Below are positions 24,820 through 32,926 of a DNA stretch of 64,000 nucleotides, piece after piece. The position numbers and the translations under genes were made by a program. The number at the start of each line of letters is the position of its first letter. The stretch's first letter is position 1. The stretch is from JANQPX01 sp041398025 (lineage in GTDB: Bacteria > Pseudomonadota > Alphaproteobacteria > Geminicoccales > Geminicoccaceae). The stretch spans positions 1 through 64,000 of the forward strand of contig JAWKVM010000041.1 in the NCBI GenBank assembly GCA_041398025.1. Reading direction: 5' to 3'. The notes under the pieces were generated by a model that ran no database searches, was not told where the DNA came from, and saw only the letters and a list, made by a program, of their open reading frames with translations.

Positions 24820-24874
24820 GCGCGGGGCGACCTTCTCTTGATACCCTGAGCGCGGGGCGCCCTTCTCTTGATAC
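24815..24874. repeat. 30-bp tandem duplication at the end of fabD
   Basis: Two adjacent 30-bp copies (24815-24844 and 24845-24874), beginning CCTGAGCGCGGGGCG and ending CTTCTCTTGATAC, differ by one base. The first includes the fabD stop codon; the second ends just before the fabG ribosome-binding site AAGGAG. It looks like a recent slippage duplication that only lengthens the spacer. Confidence 0.93.
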
Positions 24875-24886
24875 AAGGAGTCATTG

Positions 24887-25615
24887 ATGTTCGATCTATC
24901 TGACCGCCGGGCGCTGGTCACCGGCGCTTCCGGCGGCATCGGCGGCGCCATCGCGCGCCAGCTCCATGCGCAGGGCGCTCATGTGGTGCTGAGCGGACGC
25001 CGCCAGGAGGCGCTCGATGCCCTCGCTGCTTCGCTCGGTGAACGCACGACCACGCTGGTCGCGGATTTGGGGGCGGAGGACGGGGTCGAGCAGGTGCTGG
25101 CCGCCCTCGGTGACGGCGTCGACATTCTGGTCAACAATGCCGGGCTGACCCGCGACAACCTCGCCATGCGCATGAAGGACGAGGACTGGCAGACCGTGCT
25201 CGACGTCAACCTCACCTCCGGCTTCAAGCTGATCCGCGGCTGCCTGCGCGCGATGATGAAGAAGCGCTTCGGCCGGGTGATCAACATCACCTCGATCGTC
25301 GCGGTCACCGGCAATCCCGGCCAGGCCAACTACGCCGCCGCCAAGGCCGGCATGATCGGCATGTCCAAGGCGCTGGCCGCCGAGGTCGCGTCCCGCGGGA
25401 TCACGGTCAACTGCATCGCGCCCGGCTTCATCGAGACCGCGATGACCGATGCGCTCAATGACGACCAGAAATCCCGCCTGCTCGGCCAGATTCCCTGCGG
25501 ACGGCTCGGCCAGAGCGACGATATCGCCGCCGCCGCCGTCTATCTCGCCAGCGCCGAAGCGGGCTACGTCACCGGCCAGACCCTGCATGTCAATGGCGGC
25601 ATGGCCATGATTTGA
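24887..25615 (+). CDS. fabG: 3-oxoacyl-ACP reductase
   Basis: NADPH-dependent reductase of the fatty-acid cycle, a classical short-chain dehydrogenase of 242 aa. It has the nucleotide-binding TGASGGIGGAIARQ, the NNAG motif (ILVNNAGLTRDN), the catalytic Ser in NITSIVAVTG and Tyr149/Lys153 in NYAAAKAG. The C-terminal GQTLHVNGGMAMI is typical FabG. ATG at 24887 follows AAGGAG by 6 bp. Its context between fabD and acpP supports the housekeeping role. Confidence 0.96.
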   Translation: MFDLSDRRALVTGASGGIGGAIARQLHAQGAHVVLSGRRQEALDALAASLGERTTTLVADLGAEDGVEQVLAALGDGVDILVNNAGLTRDNLAMRMKDEDWQTVLDVNLTSGFKLIRGCLRAMMKKRFGRVINITSIVAVTGNPGQANYAAAKAGMIGMSKALAAEVASRGITVNCIAPGFIETAMTDALNDDQKSRLLGQIPCGRLGQSDDIAAAAVYLASAEAGYVTGQTLHVNGGMAMI

Positions 25616-25811
25616 GCTGAGCGGCGCATAGATGCTTGTGGTGACCGGCAAACGTCCCTAAATGAGAACGTCAGATTCGGTCCCAAAGCTGGTCAACGCC
25701 GGCGGGATCGTGCTAGTAGCCACGGCGTGTTTGGGCGATTTCACCCGAGCGCGCCGGTCATAGGGCCGGGAAGCACACGTCTTGGGCCCGATTAATCGAG
25801 GAAGCTCCCCT

Positions 25812-26054
25812 ATGAGTGACACTGCTGAACGCGTCAAAAAGATTGTCGTCGAACATCTCGGTGTCGACGAGAGCAAGGTCAACGAGAACGCCAGTTTCGT
25901 CGACGATCTCGGCGCTGACAGCCTGGATACGGTCGAGCTGGTGATGGCGTTCGAGGAAGAATTCGGCTGCGAGATTCCCGATGAAGCCGCCGAGAAGATC
26001 CTGACCATCAAGGACGCGATCACCTATATCGATAAGAATGCTCAGACGGCCTGA
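25812..26054 (+). CDS. acpP: Acyl carrier protein
   Basis: Small acidic protein of 80 aa carrying growing acyl chains on 4'-phosphopantetheine attached to Ser37 in DDLGADSLDTVELVMAFEEE. Starts MSDTAERVKKIVVEHLGVDE, standard for alphaproteobacteria. The 196-bp gap upstream is larger than elsewhere in the cluster and probably contains its own promoter, as expected for a very abundant protein; I saw no clear hexamers. Confidence 0.97.
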   Translation: MSDTAERVKKIVVEHLGVDESKVNENASFVDDLGADSLDTVELVMAFEEEFGCEIPDEAAEKILTIKDAITYIDKNAQTA

Positions 26055-26135
26055 CCGAAAGAGGATGTCGTCGTGATCGGCCGGCGCTCCCGGCCGACGG
26101 GCTTCCTGGTTTGTTGGGCTTAGATGGGTCATCGC

Positions 26136-27404
26136 ATGTCGACTAGACGCGTTGTGATCACCGGCCTCGGCCTCGTGACTCCGCTCGGGGCCGGTGTCGA
26201 TGTCAGCTGGCGGCGTCTGATCGCCGGCGAAAGCGGGCTCAGGCGGATCGATCGGTTCAACGTCGATGATCTGCCGGCGAAGATTGCGGGGCTGATCCCG
26301 AGGGAAGGCGAAGGCGCGTTCGTCATCGACGAGGTGATGTCGGCGAAGGATGCCAGGCGCAACGATCCCTTCATTCTGTACGGCATCGCGGCCGCGACCG
26401 AGGCGATCCGGGATTCCGGCTGGGAGCCGGAGGACGAAGAGAGCCGCGAGCGTACCGGCGTCATGATCGGTTCCGGCATCGGCGGGCTCGGCACCATCGC
26501 CGACACCGCGGTCGAGCTGGAGACACGCGGGCCGAGGCGGGTCAGCCCGTTCTTCATTCCCGCCTGTTTGATCAATCTGGTGAGCGGCCAGGTGTCGATC
26601 CGCTTCGGCTTCAAGGGGCCGAACCATGCGGTGGTCACCGCCTGCTCGACCGGCGCGCATGCGATCGGCGACGCGACCAGGCTGATCCAGCTGGGCGACG
26701 CCGACGTCATGGTCGCGGGCGGCGCCGAGGGTGCGGTCTGCCGCATCGGCATCGCCGGCTTCGCTGCGATGAAGGCGCTCTCCACCGACTTCAACGACAC
26801 GCCCGAGAAGGCGTCCCGCCCCTGGGACAAGGCCCGGGACGGCTTCGTCATGGGCGAGGGTGCCGGCATCGTCGTGCTCGAAGAGCTGGAGCACGCGCGC
26901 GCCCGCGGCGCGAAGATCTATGGCGAGGTCGTGGGCTACGGCCTTTCCGGGGACGCCCACCACATCACCGCGCCAGCGCCTGACGGCGATGGCGGCTACC
27001 GCTCGATGAAGATGGCGCTGGGCCGAGCAGGCCTTGCCCCCGAAGACATCGACTATGTCAACGCCCACGGCACCTCGACGCCGCTCGGCGATGAGATCGA
27101 GCTGGGTGCCGTCAAGCGCCTGTTCGGCGAGGCCGCCAGCCGGGTCTCGATGTCGTCGACCAAGTCGGCGATCGGCCACCTGCTGGGGGCGGCCGGCGGC
27201 GTCGAGGCGATCTTCGCGCTGCTGGCGATCCATCACCAGACCGTGCCGCCGACCCTCAATCTCGACGACCCGTCCGAAGGCTGCGATCTGGACCTCGTAC
27301 CGCATGAGGCGAAGAAGCGCGAGGTGCGCGCGGCTCTCTCCAACTCCTTCGGCTTCGGCGGCACGAACGCGACCCTGGTTCTCGCCGGCCCGCCCGAGCG
27401 CTGA
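26136..27404 (+). CDS. fabF: 3-oxoacyl-ACP synthase II
   Basis: Condensing enzyme of fatty-acid elongation, 422 aa. The Cys-His-His triad is visible: Cys170 in VVTACSTGAHA, His311 in NAHGTSTPLGD and His348 in AIGHLLGAAGG. The N-terminus reads RRVVITGLGLVTPLG and the C-terminus has the NSFGFGGTNATLVL signature. ATG at 26136 preferred; ATG at 26124 would add four residues. The mltG gene begins 17 bp downstream. Confidence 0.96.
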   Translation: MSTRRVVITGLGLVTPLGAGVDVSWRRLIAGESGLRRIDRFNVDDLPAKIAGLIPREGEGAFVIDEVMSAKDARRNDPFILYGIAAATEAIRDSGWEPEDEESRERTGVMIGSGIGGLGTIADTAVELETRGPRRVSPFFIPACLINLVSGQVSIRFGFKGPNHAVVTACSTGAHAIGDATRLIQLGDADVMVAGGAEGAVCRIGIAGFAAMKALSTDFNDTPEKASRPWDKARDGFVMGEGAGIVVLEELEHARARGAKIYGEVVGYGLSGDAHHITAPAPDGDGGYRSMKMALGRAGLAPEDIDYVNAHGTSTPLGDEIELGAVKRLFGEAASRVSMSSTKSAIGHLLGAAGGVEAIFALLAIHHQTVPPTLNLDDPSEGCDLDLVPHEAKKREVRAALSNSFGFGGTNATLVLAGPPER

Positions 27405-27421
27405 GCCGGGTCTGCGGGGGC

Positions 27422-28510
27422 ATGCGACGGTTTCTCTGGCTTGGCCTGATCGTCGCTATCCTCGCCGCTGGCGCGAATGTCGCCGTCTCCCGCTTCAACC
27501 GATATCTGGCCGCAGGCGGGCCGAACGCCGCGGAGACCATCGTGCTCCTGCCGCGCGGCGCCGGGCTGCAGGCGATCGTGCACCGCCTGGACGAGGCCGA
27601 GGTCATCAGCCGTCCCTGGCTGTTCCAGCTGGCGGTGCGGCTCGGCGGCCATGACCGGGCGCTGAAGGCGGGGGAATATGCCTTCCCGGCGCATGTCTCG
27701 CCGAGCGAGGTGATCGCGATCATCACCGAGGGCAAGACGGTGGCGCGCCGCCTCACGGTGATCGAGGGCCAGACCGTGGCCGAGGTGTTCCGCAGCATCG
27801 ACCAGGCCGAAGGGCTGAGCGGCGAGCTGCCGGAGAAGCCGGCGGAAGGCACGCTTCTGCCCGAGACCTATCTCTACTCGCAGGGCGACACGAAGGCGGC
27901 CCTGGTGCAGCGCATGCAGGACGCCATGGCCGCGGCGCTGAAGACCGCCTGGGCCGGGCGCGCCGAAGATCTCCCCTTCGCCACGCCGGAAGAGGCGCTG
28001 ATCATGGCCTCGATCGTCGACAAGGAGACGGGCGTGGCGGACGAGCGTGCCAAGGTCGCGGCGGTGTTCGTCAATCGCCTCAGAAAGGGCATGCGCCTGC
28101 AGTCCGACCCGACGATCATCTACGGCCTGACCGACGGCGAAGGCCCGCTCGAGCGCGAGCTCACCCGCCAGGACTGGAAGCTGGATCATCCCTACAACAC
28201 CTATGTCATCCGCGGGCTGACGCCGGGGCCGATCGGCAATCCCGGGCGCGAGTCGATCGAGGCGGTGCTGAACCCCGATCAGCACGACTATCTCTATTTC
28301 GTCGCCGACGGCACCGGCGGCCATGCCTTTGCCGAGACCCTGAAGGAGCATAACGACAATGTCGCGCGCTGGCGGCGCATCAAGGCCGGCGAGGAGCCGA
28401 TACCGAGAAGACCGTCGCCGCCGCGCCCGCTCGATCTCGTCCCCTCCTCCGAAAGCGCTGCGAGCGAGGACCGCCCGAAGCCCGAGGCCGGCGCCGGGCA
28501 GCGTTCCTGA
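27422..28510 (+). CDS. mltG: Endolytic murein transglycosylase
   Basis: Inner-membrane lytic transglycosylase (YceG family) that cuts nascent glycan strands and is thought to set their length. It has an N-terminal membrane anchor (FLWLGLIVAILAAGANVAVS), a LysM-like region, and the catalytic domain with the essential Glu202 in MASIVDKETGVADERAKVAA and the conserved LQSDPTIIYGLTDGEGPL. Length of 362 aa is normal. fabF-mltG-gmk is usual, though the yicC gene often found between mltG and gmk is absent: the gap is only 183 bp. Confidence 0.95.
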   Translation: MRRFLWLGLIVAILAAGANVAVSRFNRYLAAGGPNAAETIVLLPRGAGLQAIVHRLDEAEVISRPWLFQLAVRLGGHDRALKAGEYAFPAHVSPSEVIAIITEGKTVARRLTVIEGQTVAEVFRSIDQAEGLSGELPEKPAEGTLLPETYLYSQGDTKAALVQRMQDAMAAALKTAWAGRAEDLPFATPEEALIMASIVDKETGVADERAKVAAVFVNRLRKGMRLQSDPTIIYGLTDGEGPLERELTRQDWKLDHPYNTYVIRGLTPGPIGNPGRESIEAVLNPDQHDYLYFVADGTGGHAFAETLKEHNDNVARWRRIKAGEEPIPRRPSPPRPLDLVPSSESAASEDRPKPEAGAGQRS

Positions 28511-28672
28511 GCTCAGCCCTCCGGACGAGGAGCGACGATCCGATCGCTCGGCTGGTCTCGCCATTGGCACTTTCCGACGCTTTCCGCTAAGACATCGGCA
28601 GCGGTCGCCAAGAGCCGCAGCGCCTCGACGTCCGGGCGACGTCCCGCGCCCGTCCGTCAACGCATCCCGCTC

Positions 28673-30067
28673 TCAACTCACCAAGGTCACCCGATGTCGC
28701 CGAGCGCTTCGCTTCCCTGTCCGATCAACGTCAAACGCCGTGGCCTGATGCTGGTGCTGTCCTCGCCCTCGGGGGCCGGCAAGACCACCATCGCGCGCCG
28801 CCTGCTGGACGTCGAACCCGAGCTCAGTCTTTCGGTTTCGGTCACGACCCGGCCGAAACGTCCGAGCGAGATCGACGGCGTGCATTATCACTTCATCGAC
28901 CGCGCAGACTATGACCGCATGGTCGACACGGGCGAGCTTCTGGAGCATGCCGAGGTCTACGGCCACGGCTACGGCACGCCGACCGCGCAGGTCGAGGGCG
29001 CGCTCGAAGCGGGCAAGGACGTGCTGTTCGACATCGACTGGCAGGGTGCGCAGCAGCTGCGCCAGCAGGTGTCGCAGGACATCGTCACCATGTTCATCCT
29101 GCCGCCCTCGACCGAGGAGCTGGCAAGACGCCTCAGAAAGCGCGCCGAGGACACCGACGAGGTCGTGGCCAAACGCCTCGCCCAGATCGCCGCCGACGTC
29201 ACCCACTGGGCCGAATACGACTATGTGATGATCAATCACGACCTGGAAAAAAGCATCACCGCCGCCCGCTCCGTGCTGGTCGCCGAACGCCTGAAGCGCC
29301 GGCGCCAGATCGGCCTTGCCGATTTCGTCGCCCAGTTCCGGGAGAAGCCCGAGAAGGTTTCCTAGCCGTCGGTGGGCGACGGCCGCTAGGCAGCGGGATT
29401 GATCCAGCCCGCCTCCGGCGCCTTCGCCCTCGATCACAACCCGGCCGTCCAGAATCGTCGCCCGTCCCGACGCCATCAGCTCCAGCGCCAGCGGGTAGGC
29501 GCGGTGCTCCATCTCGAGCACACGAGCGGCCAGGGTGTCTTCGGTGTCGTCCGTGACGACCGGCACCGTTCCCTGAACCAGGATCGGTCCGTCGTCGAGC
29601 TCGGGGCGGACGAGGTGGACGGTGCAGCCATGGACGCGCACCCCTGCTGCAAGCGCGCGGGCGTGGGTGTCGAGGCCCTTGAAGGCAGGCAGCAATGATG
29701 GGTGGATGTTGAGAAGGCGGTCCTGCCAGCGCTCGACGAACCAGGGCGTGAGCACGCGCATGAACCCAGCGAGGCACACCAGCGCGACGCGCGCCTCGCT
29801 GAGGTTTTGGTCCAGCGCACGCTCGAAGGCCTCGCGCCCGTCGAACGCCTTGTGGTCGATCACCAGGCTCGGAATGCCCGCCGCCTCGGCAATATCCAGC
29901 CCGCCCGCTCCGGGCCGGTTCGCGACAACCAGCACGATCTCAAAGTGAGCCTCCGGTCGCTGACCGGCGGCGATGAGGGCCCGGAGGTTGGAGCCGCGCC
30001 CGGAGATCAGAACCGCGACGCGACTCCGTGATGTGCCGAGGTCCAAGTCAACCCCGGCATGGGTCAT
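28673..30067 (-). CDS. purN: Phosphoribosylglycinamide formyltransferase (reading frame lacks its normal stop)
   Basis: Transfers formyl from 10-formyl-THF to GAR in purine synthesis. The complete GART domain is present from 30067 to about 29400: VAVLISGRGSNLRALIAA, LAGFMRVLTPWFVERW, the catalytic NIHPSLLPAFKG and HLVRPELDDGPILVQG, about 215 residues, the usual protein size. In this frame no stop follows; it stays open through all of antisense gmk to 28673 (464 aa). A one-base shift near 29395 would end the protein at INPAA-stop, which looks natural. The true product probably ends near 29385. The start overlaps the purM stop (ATGA). Confidence 0.85.
   Translation of the reverse strand: MTHAGVDLDLGTSRSRVAVLISGRGSNLRALIAAGQRPEAHFEIVLVVANRPGAGGLDIAEAAGIPSLVIDHKAFDGREAFERALDQNLSEARVALVCLAGFMRVLTPWFVERWQDRLLNIHPSLLPAFKGLDTHARALAAGVRVHGCTVHLVRPELDDGPILVQGTVPVVTDDTEDTLAARVLEMEHRAYPLALELMASGRATILDGRVVIEGEGAGGGLDQSRCLAAVAHRRLGNLLGLLPELGDEIGKADLAPALQAFGDQHGAGGGDAFFQVVIDHHIVVFGPVGDVGGDLGEAFGHDLVGVLGALSEASCQLLGRGRQDEHGDDVLRHLLAQLLRTLPVDVEQHVLARFERALDLRGRRAVAVAVDLGMLQKLARVDHAVIVCAVDEVIMHAVDLARTFRPGRDRNRKTELGFDVQQAARDGGLAGPRGRGQHQHQATAFDVDRTGKRSARRHRVTLVS
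28694..29365 (+). CDS. gmk: Guanylate kinase
   Basis: Converts GMP to GDP with ATP. P-loop SSPSGAGKTT lies at about residues 23-32, followed by SVTTRPKRPSEIDGVHYHFI and the GMP-binding EYGHGYGT-like region (EVYGHGYGTPTAQV). DIDWQGAQQLR is the Walker B-like motif. The protein is 223 aa, with a 15-residue N-terminal extension before the usual RRGLMLVLSSP. The whole gene lies antisense to the read-through tail of purN. Confidence 0.96.
   Translation: MSPSASLPCPINVKRRGLMLVLSSPSGAGKTTIARRLLDVEPELSLSVSVTTRPKRPSEIDGVHYHFIDRADYDRMVDTGELLEHAEVYGHGYGTPTAQVEGALEAGKDVLFDIDWQGAQQLRQQVSQDIVTMFILPPSTEELARRLRKRAEDTDEVVAKRLAQIAADVTHWAEYDYVMINHDLEKSITAARSVLVAERLKRRRQIGLADFVAQFREKPEKVS
29363..29389. terminator. 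Hairpin between convergent gmk and purN
   Basis: GCCGTCG (29365-29371) and CGACGGC (29377-29383) form a 7-bp stem with a 5-nt loop. It is flanked by TAG and CTA that on paper are the stops of gmk and, in a shifted frame, of purN. There is no T-tract, so termination would be modest or Rho-dependent. Position between convergent genes supports a bidirectional role. Confidence 0.5.
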
Positions 30068-31131
30068 GCCCCGGTGATTTCGACGCAGGGGGGGCCGTCG
30101 CCCTTCACCAGATGGCCGAGGCGATAGACGGTTTCGCCCCTGGCCTTGAGCGCCTCGGTCACGGCGCGCACCTCGTCCTCGGCGACGATCGCGACCATGC
30201 CGATGCCGCAATTGAAGGTGCGAAGGAGGCTTTCCGGGGTCATGCCGGCGGCCTCGTAGATCCAGCGGAACACGGGCGGTGCCTGCCAGGCACGGGCATC
30301 GATCACCGCCATCATGCCGTCCGGCAGGACCCGCGGCACATTGTCCACCAGGCCGCCGCCGGTGATGTGGGCGAGCGCCTTGACCCGGCCCTCCTTGACG
30401 ATCTCCAGGAGGCTCCTGACGTAGATGCGGGTCGGCGTCAGCAGCACGTCCGCCAGGATTTTCTTCGGGTCGAAGGGCGCGGGATCGGAGAGCGCCAGGC
30501 GCCGGTCGCGCATCAGCTTGTTGACCAGGGAAAAGCCATTGGCGTGGATGCCGGACGCGGCAAGTCCGAGGAGGACGTCGCCGACGGCCAGATCGTCGCG
30601 GGGCAGCATCTTGTCGCGGCTGACGGCGCCCACGGCGAAACCGGCGAGGTCGAAATCGCCCGGCTTGTAGTGCCCCGGCATCTCCGCGGTCTCGCCGCCG
30701 ATCAGCGCGCAGCCCGCCTCGCGGCAGCCCTCGGCGATGCCGGCGACCACGTCCTTGGCGGCGAGCGGGTCGAGCTTGGAGCTGGCGAAATAGTCGAGGA
30801 AAAAGAGCGGCTCGGCGCCTTGCACCAGGAGGTCGTTGACGCACATCGCCACCAGATCGATGCCGGCGACCTTGTGCTGGTCGGCCTTGGCGATCAGCTG
30901 CAGCTTGGTGCCGACCCCGTCGGTCGCCGCCACCAGCACCGGATCCTCGAAGCCCGCCTCCTTGAGGTCGAACAGCCCGCCGAAACCGCCGAGCGCGCCG
31001 CTCGCGCCGGACCGCGCGGTCGACCGCGCCAGCGGCGCGATGGCCTTGACGAAATCATTGCCGGCCTCGATATCGACGCCGGCCTCGCGATAGCGGTCGT
31101 CGGCCAACCGCCGTGAGGTGCTGCTGGTCAT
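30064..31131 (-). CDS. purM: Phosphoribosylformylglycinamidine cyclo-ligase
   Basis: AIR synthetase of purine biosynthesis, 355 aa, ATP-dependent ring closure of FGAM. Motifs: YREAGVDIEAGNDFVKAI at the N-terminus, ATDGVGTKLQL, GIDLVAMCVNDLLVQGAEPL, GCALIGGETAEMPG, LAASGIHANGFSLV and ITGGGLVDNVPRVLP. The ATG at 31131 begins MTSSTSRRLADDRYREAG. Upstream codons belong to the divergent spacer. It is the first gene of a purM-purN operon. Confidence 0.97.
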   Translation of the reverse strand: MTSSTSRRLADDRYREAGVDIEAGNDFVKAIAPLARSTARSGASGALGGFGGLFDLKEAGFEDPVLVAATDGVGTKLQLIAKADQHKVAGIDLVAMCVNDLLVQGAEPLFFLDYFASSKLDPLAAKDVVAGIAEGCREAGCALIGGETAEMPGHYKPGDFDLAGFAVGAVSRDKMLPRDDLAVGDVLLGLAASGIHANGFSLVNKLMRDRRLALSDPAPFDPKKILADVLLTPTRIYVRSLLEIVKEGRVKALAHITGGGLVDNVPRVLPDGMMAVIDARAWQAPPVFRWIYEAAGMTPESLLRTFNCGIGMVAIVAEDEVRAVTEALKARGETVYRLGHLVKGDGPPCVEITGA

Positions 31132-31223
31132 GGCTGATCGATCATGATCCGTGCTTGAGTCTTGTATCGAGCGCGCCCAAATGGTTGAGTGTCGACACCT
31201 TAGGCGATCTGGACCGCTTTGCA

Positions 31224-32369
31224 ATGCTTCAATCCATACGCTTTTTGTTCGCGGTTACGTCTCTCTGTGTGGTTTGGCTGAGCAGCGGAGCAGCGCACGC
31301 TCAGACCGCCGATCTCTACACGGTTTCCAACATTCCGGTCGACGCCACCGCAGCCGATGCCGTCGCTGCGCGCAGCCGGGCGCTCGAGCAAGGCCAGCGC
31401 GAAGGCCTCAGGCGGCTGCTGAAGCGCCTGGTGCCGGCGAGCGATCATGGCCGCCTTCCTGATGCCGCCACCTTGAACGCCGATCGCTACGTCCAGAATT
31501 TCGAGATCGAGGGCGAACAGCTTTCCAACACGCGTTACCTCGCCGACATGACGATCGCGTTCGATGCCGAGCGCGTCAGGGAGCTGCTCGAGGCCGAGCG
31601 CCTGCCTTTTTCCGAGGAGGTCTCGCCGCCGGTGCTGGTTCTGCCGCTGTTCAAGAGCCCTGCCGACACGGTTCTCTGGCCGGACAACAATCCCTGGTGG
31701 TCGGCCTGGGCGGAAAATCTCGAGGCCGAGCGTCCGCTTCGCCTGATCATGGCGCTCGGCGATCTCGAGGATGTCAGCGCCATGACCGTCGAGCAGGCGG
31801 CGAACGGCGATCAGCTCGCCGTGCAGCGGCTTGCCAGCCGCTATCGCGCCAATGACGCGATCGTCGCCAGCGCCGAGCTTTTGTCAGACGATACCGCAGG
31901 CCCGGTGTCCGTGCGCCTGGGCGCGCAGCGCGTCGGCAGCCTCGACCGCAGCGGCCAGCCCTTCACCTTCGAAGGCGCCCCCGGCGAGCCGCTGGACAGC
32001 GTGCTGCAGAAGGCAGTGGTGCGGCTGCAGGACAGCCTGGATGAGCAATGGAAAGCCCAGCATGTCCTGCGTCTGGATACCGGCGGCCTGATTTTCGTCG
32101 ACATTCCGATCGACAGCCTGTCCAGCTGGGTCACTCTCAATCGGGATCTGGAGAGCCTTCCGGTTGTTAGCCAGATCGAGGTCACCGCATTTGCCCAGAC
32201 TTTGGTCAAGGCCCAGATCTACTATGTGGGCGACGAGGCAGGCTTCGAGCAGGCGCTGGACGGTCTGGGCCTGTCGTTGTTGCGGGAGGAGGAGTCATGG
32301 CTCTTGCTGCCAACGGGAGCGATTCCAAAGCTCAACGAGCCGCTGAGCGGGACGTCGACCTCGTCCTGA
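31224..32369 (+). CDS. DUF2066 exported protein
   Basis: Protein of 381 aa with a clear signal peptide (FLFAVTSLCVVWLSSGAAHA, cleavage near AHA-QT) and a DUF2066 domain (DLYTVSNIPVDATAADAVAA and LRRLLKRLVPASD). This periplasmic family is regularly found upstream of a CDP-alcohol phosphatidyltransferase, an AI-2E permease and hdaA in alphaproteobacteria, exactly as here. Function unknown. ATG at 31224 was chosen because it starts the signal peptide. The last 73 bp overlap the next gene. Confidence 0.87.
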   Translation: MLQSIRFLFAVTSLCVVWLSSGAAHAQTADLYTVSNIPVDATAADAVAARSRALEQGQREGLRRLLKRLVPASDHGRLPDAATLNADRYVQNFEIEGEQLSNTRYLADMTIAFDAERVRELLEAERLPFSEEVSPPVLVLPLFKSPADTVLWPDNNPWWSAWAENLEAERPLRLIMALGDLEDVSAMTVEQAANGDQLAVQRLASRYRANDAIVASAELLSDDTAGPVSVRLGAQRVGSLDRSGQPFTFEGAPGEPLDSVLQKAVVRLQDSLDEQWKAQHVLRLDTGGLIFVDIPIDSLSSWVTLNRDLESLPVVSQIEVTAFAQTLVKAQIYYVGDEAGFEQALDGLGLSLLREEESWLLLPTGAIPKLNEPLSGTSTSS

Positions 32370-32926
32370 CGGCCGCCTCCCCCTATAATCTCGCCAATCT
32401 GATCACGATCGGCCGTCTGCTGATCGTGCCGCCGTTGATGTGGCTGATCGTGACCGATCACGTCTGGGCGGCGTTCTGGCTGTTCATGGCGGCCGGCGCC
32501 TCCGACGCGCTGGACGGCTACATCGCCAAGACGTTCAAGCAGCACACCGATTTCGGCGCGATCCTCGACCCGCTCGCCGACAAGGCGCTGCTGGACGGCA
32601 TCTACATCGCCCTTGCCCTCGGCGGGCATCTGCCGATGTGGCTCGCCGCCCTGGTGGTGACGCGCGACGTTCTGATCGTGCTCGGCGTGATCCTGATCCG
32701 CAGACGCGATCCGGTGTTTCGCGTTCGCCCGCTCAAGACCGGCAAGCTCAACACCTTCTGCCAGATCGTGCTCGCGGCGATGGCCCTTGCGATTTGGGCC
32801 GACATCGCCGATCTCACCCACTTCGTGCCGCCGATGATCGCCGTGGTCACGGCCATGACCCTGATCTCCGGCGGCAGCTACGTGGTGCAGGCGCTGCGCA
32901 ACGCCGACCTGGAGAAAACCGCTTGA
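32297..32926 (+). CDS. CDP-alcohol phosphatidyltransferase family protein (PgsA-like)
   Basis: Membrane enzyme that joins a CDP-diacylglycerol-type lipid to an alcohol, most likely glycerol 3-phosphate. The signature D-X2-DG-X2-AR-X8-G-X3-D-X3-D is present as Asp70, Asp73-Gly74, Ala77-Lys78, Gly87, Asp91 and Asp95, with Lys in place of the usual Arg, a variant common in this class. Five or six membrane segments, 209 aa. The start overlaps the DUF2066 gene by 73 bp, supported by GAGGAGGAG directly upstream. Whether it is the housekeeping PgsA or a paralogue cannot be decided here. Confidence 0.86.
   Translation: MALAANGSDSKAQRAAERDVDLVLTAASPYNLANLITIGRLLIVPPLMWLIVTDHVWAAFWLFMAAGASDALDGYIAKTFKQHTDFGAILDPLADKALLDGIYIALALGGHLPMWLAALVVTRDVLIVLGVILIRRRDPVFRVRPLKTGKLNTFCQIVLAAMALAIWADIADLTHFVPPMIAVVTAMTLISGGSYVVQALRNADLEKTA

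Noticed and set aside
28673..29365. A PurN fusion protein with a functional C-terminal domain
   Set aside because: The extra sequence is simply the complement of gmk and has no domain features; a lost stop codon explains it better.
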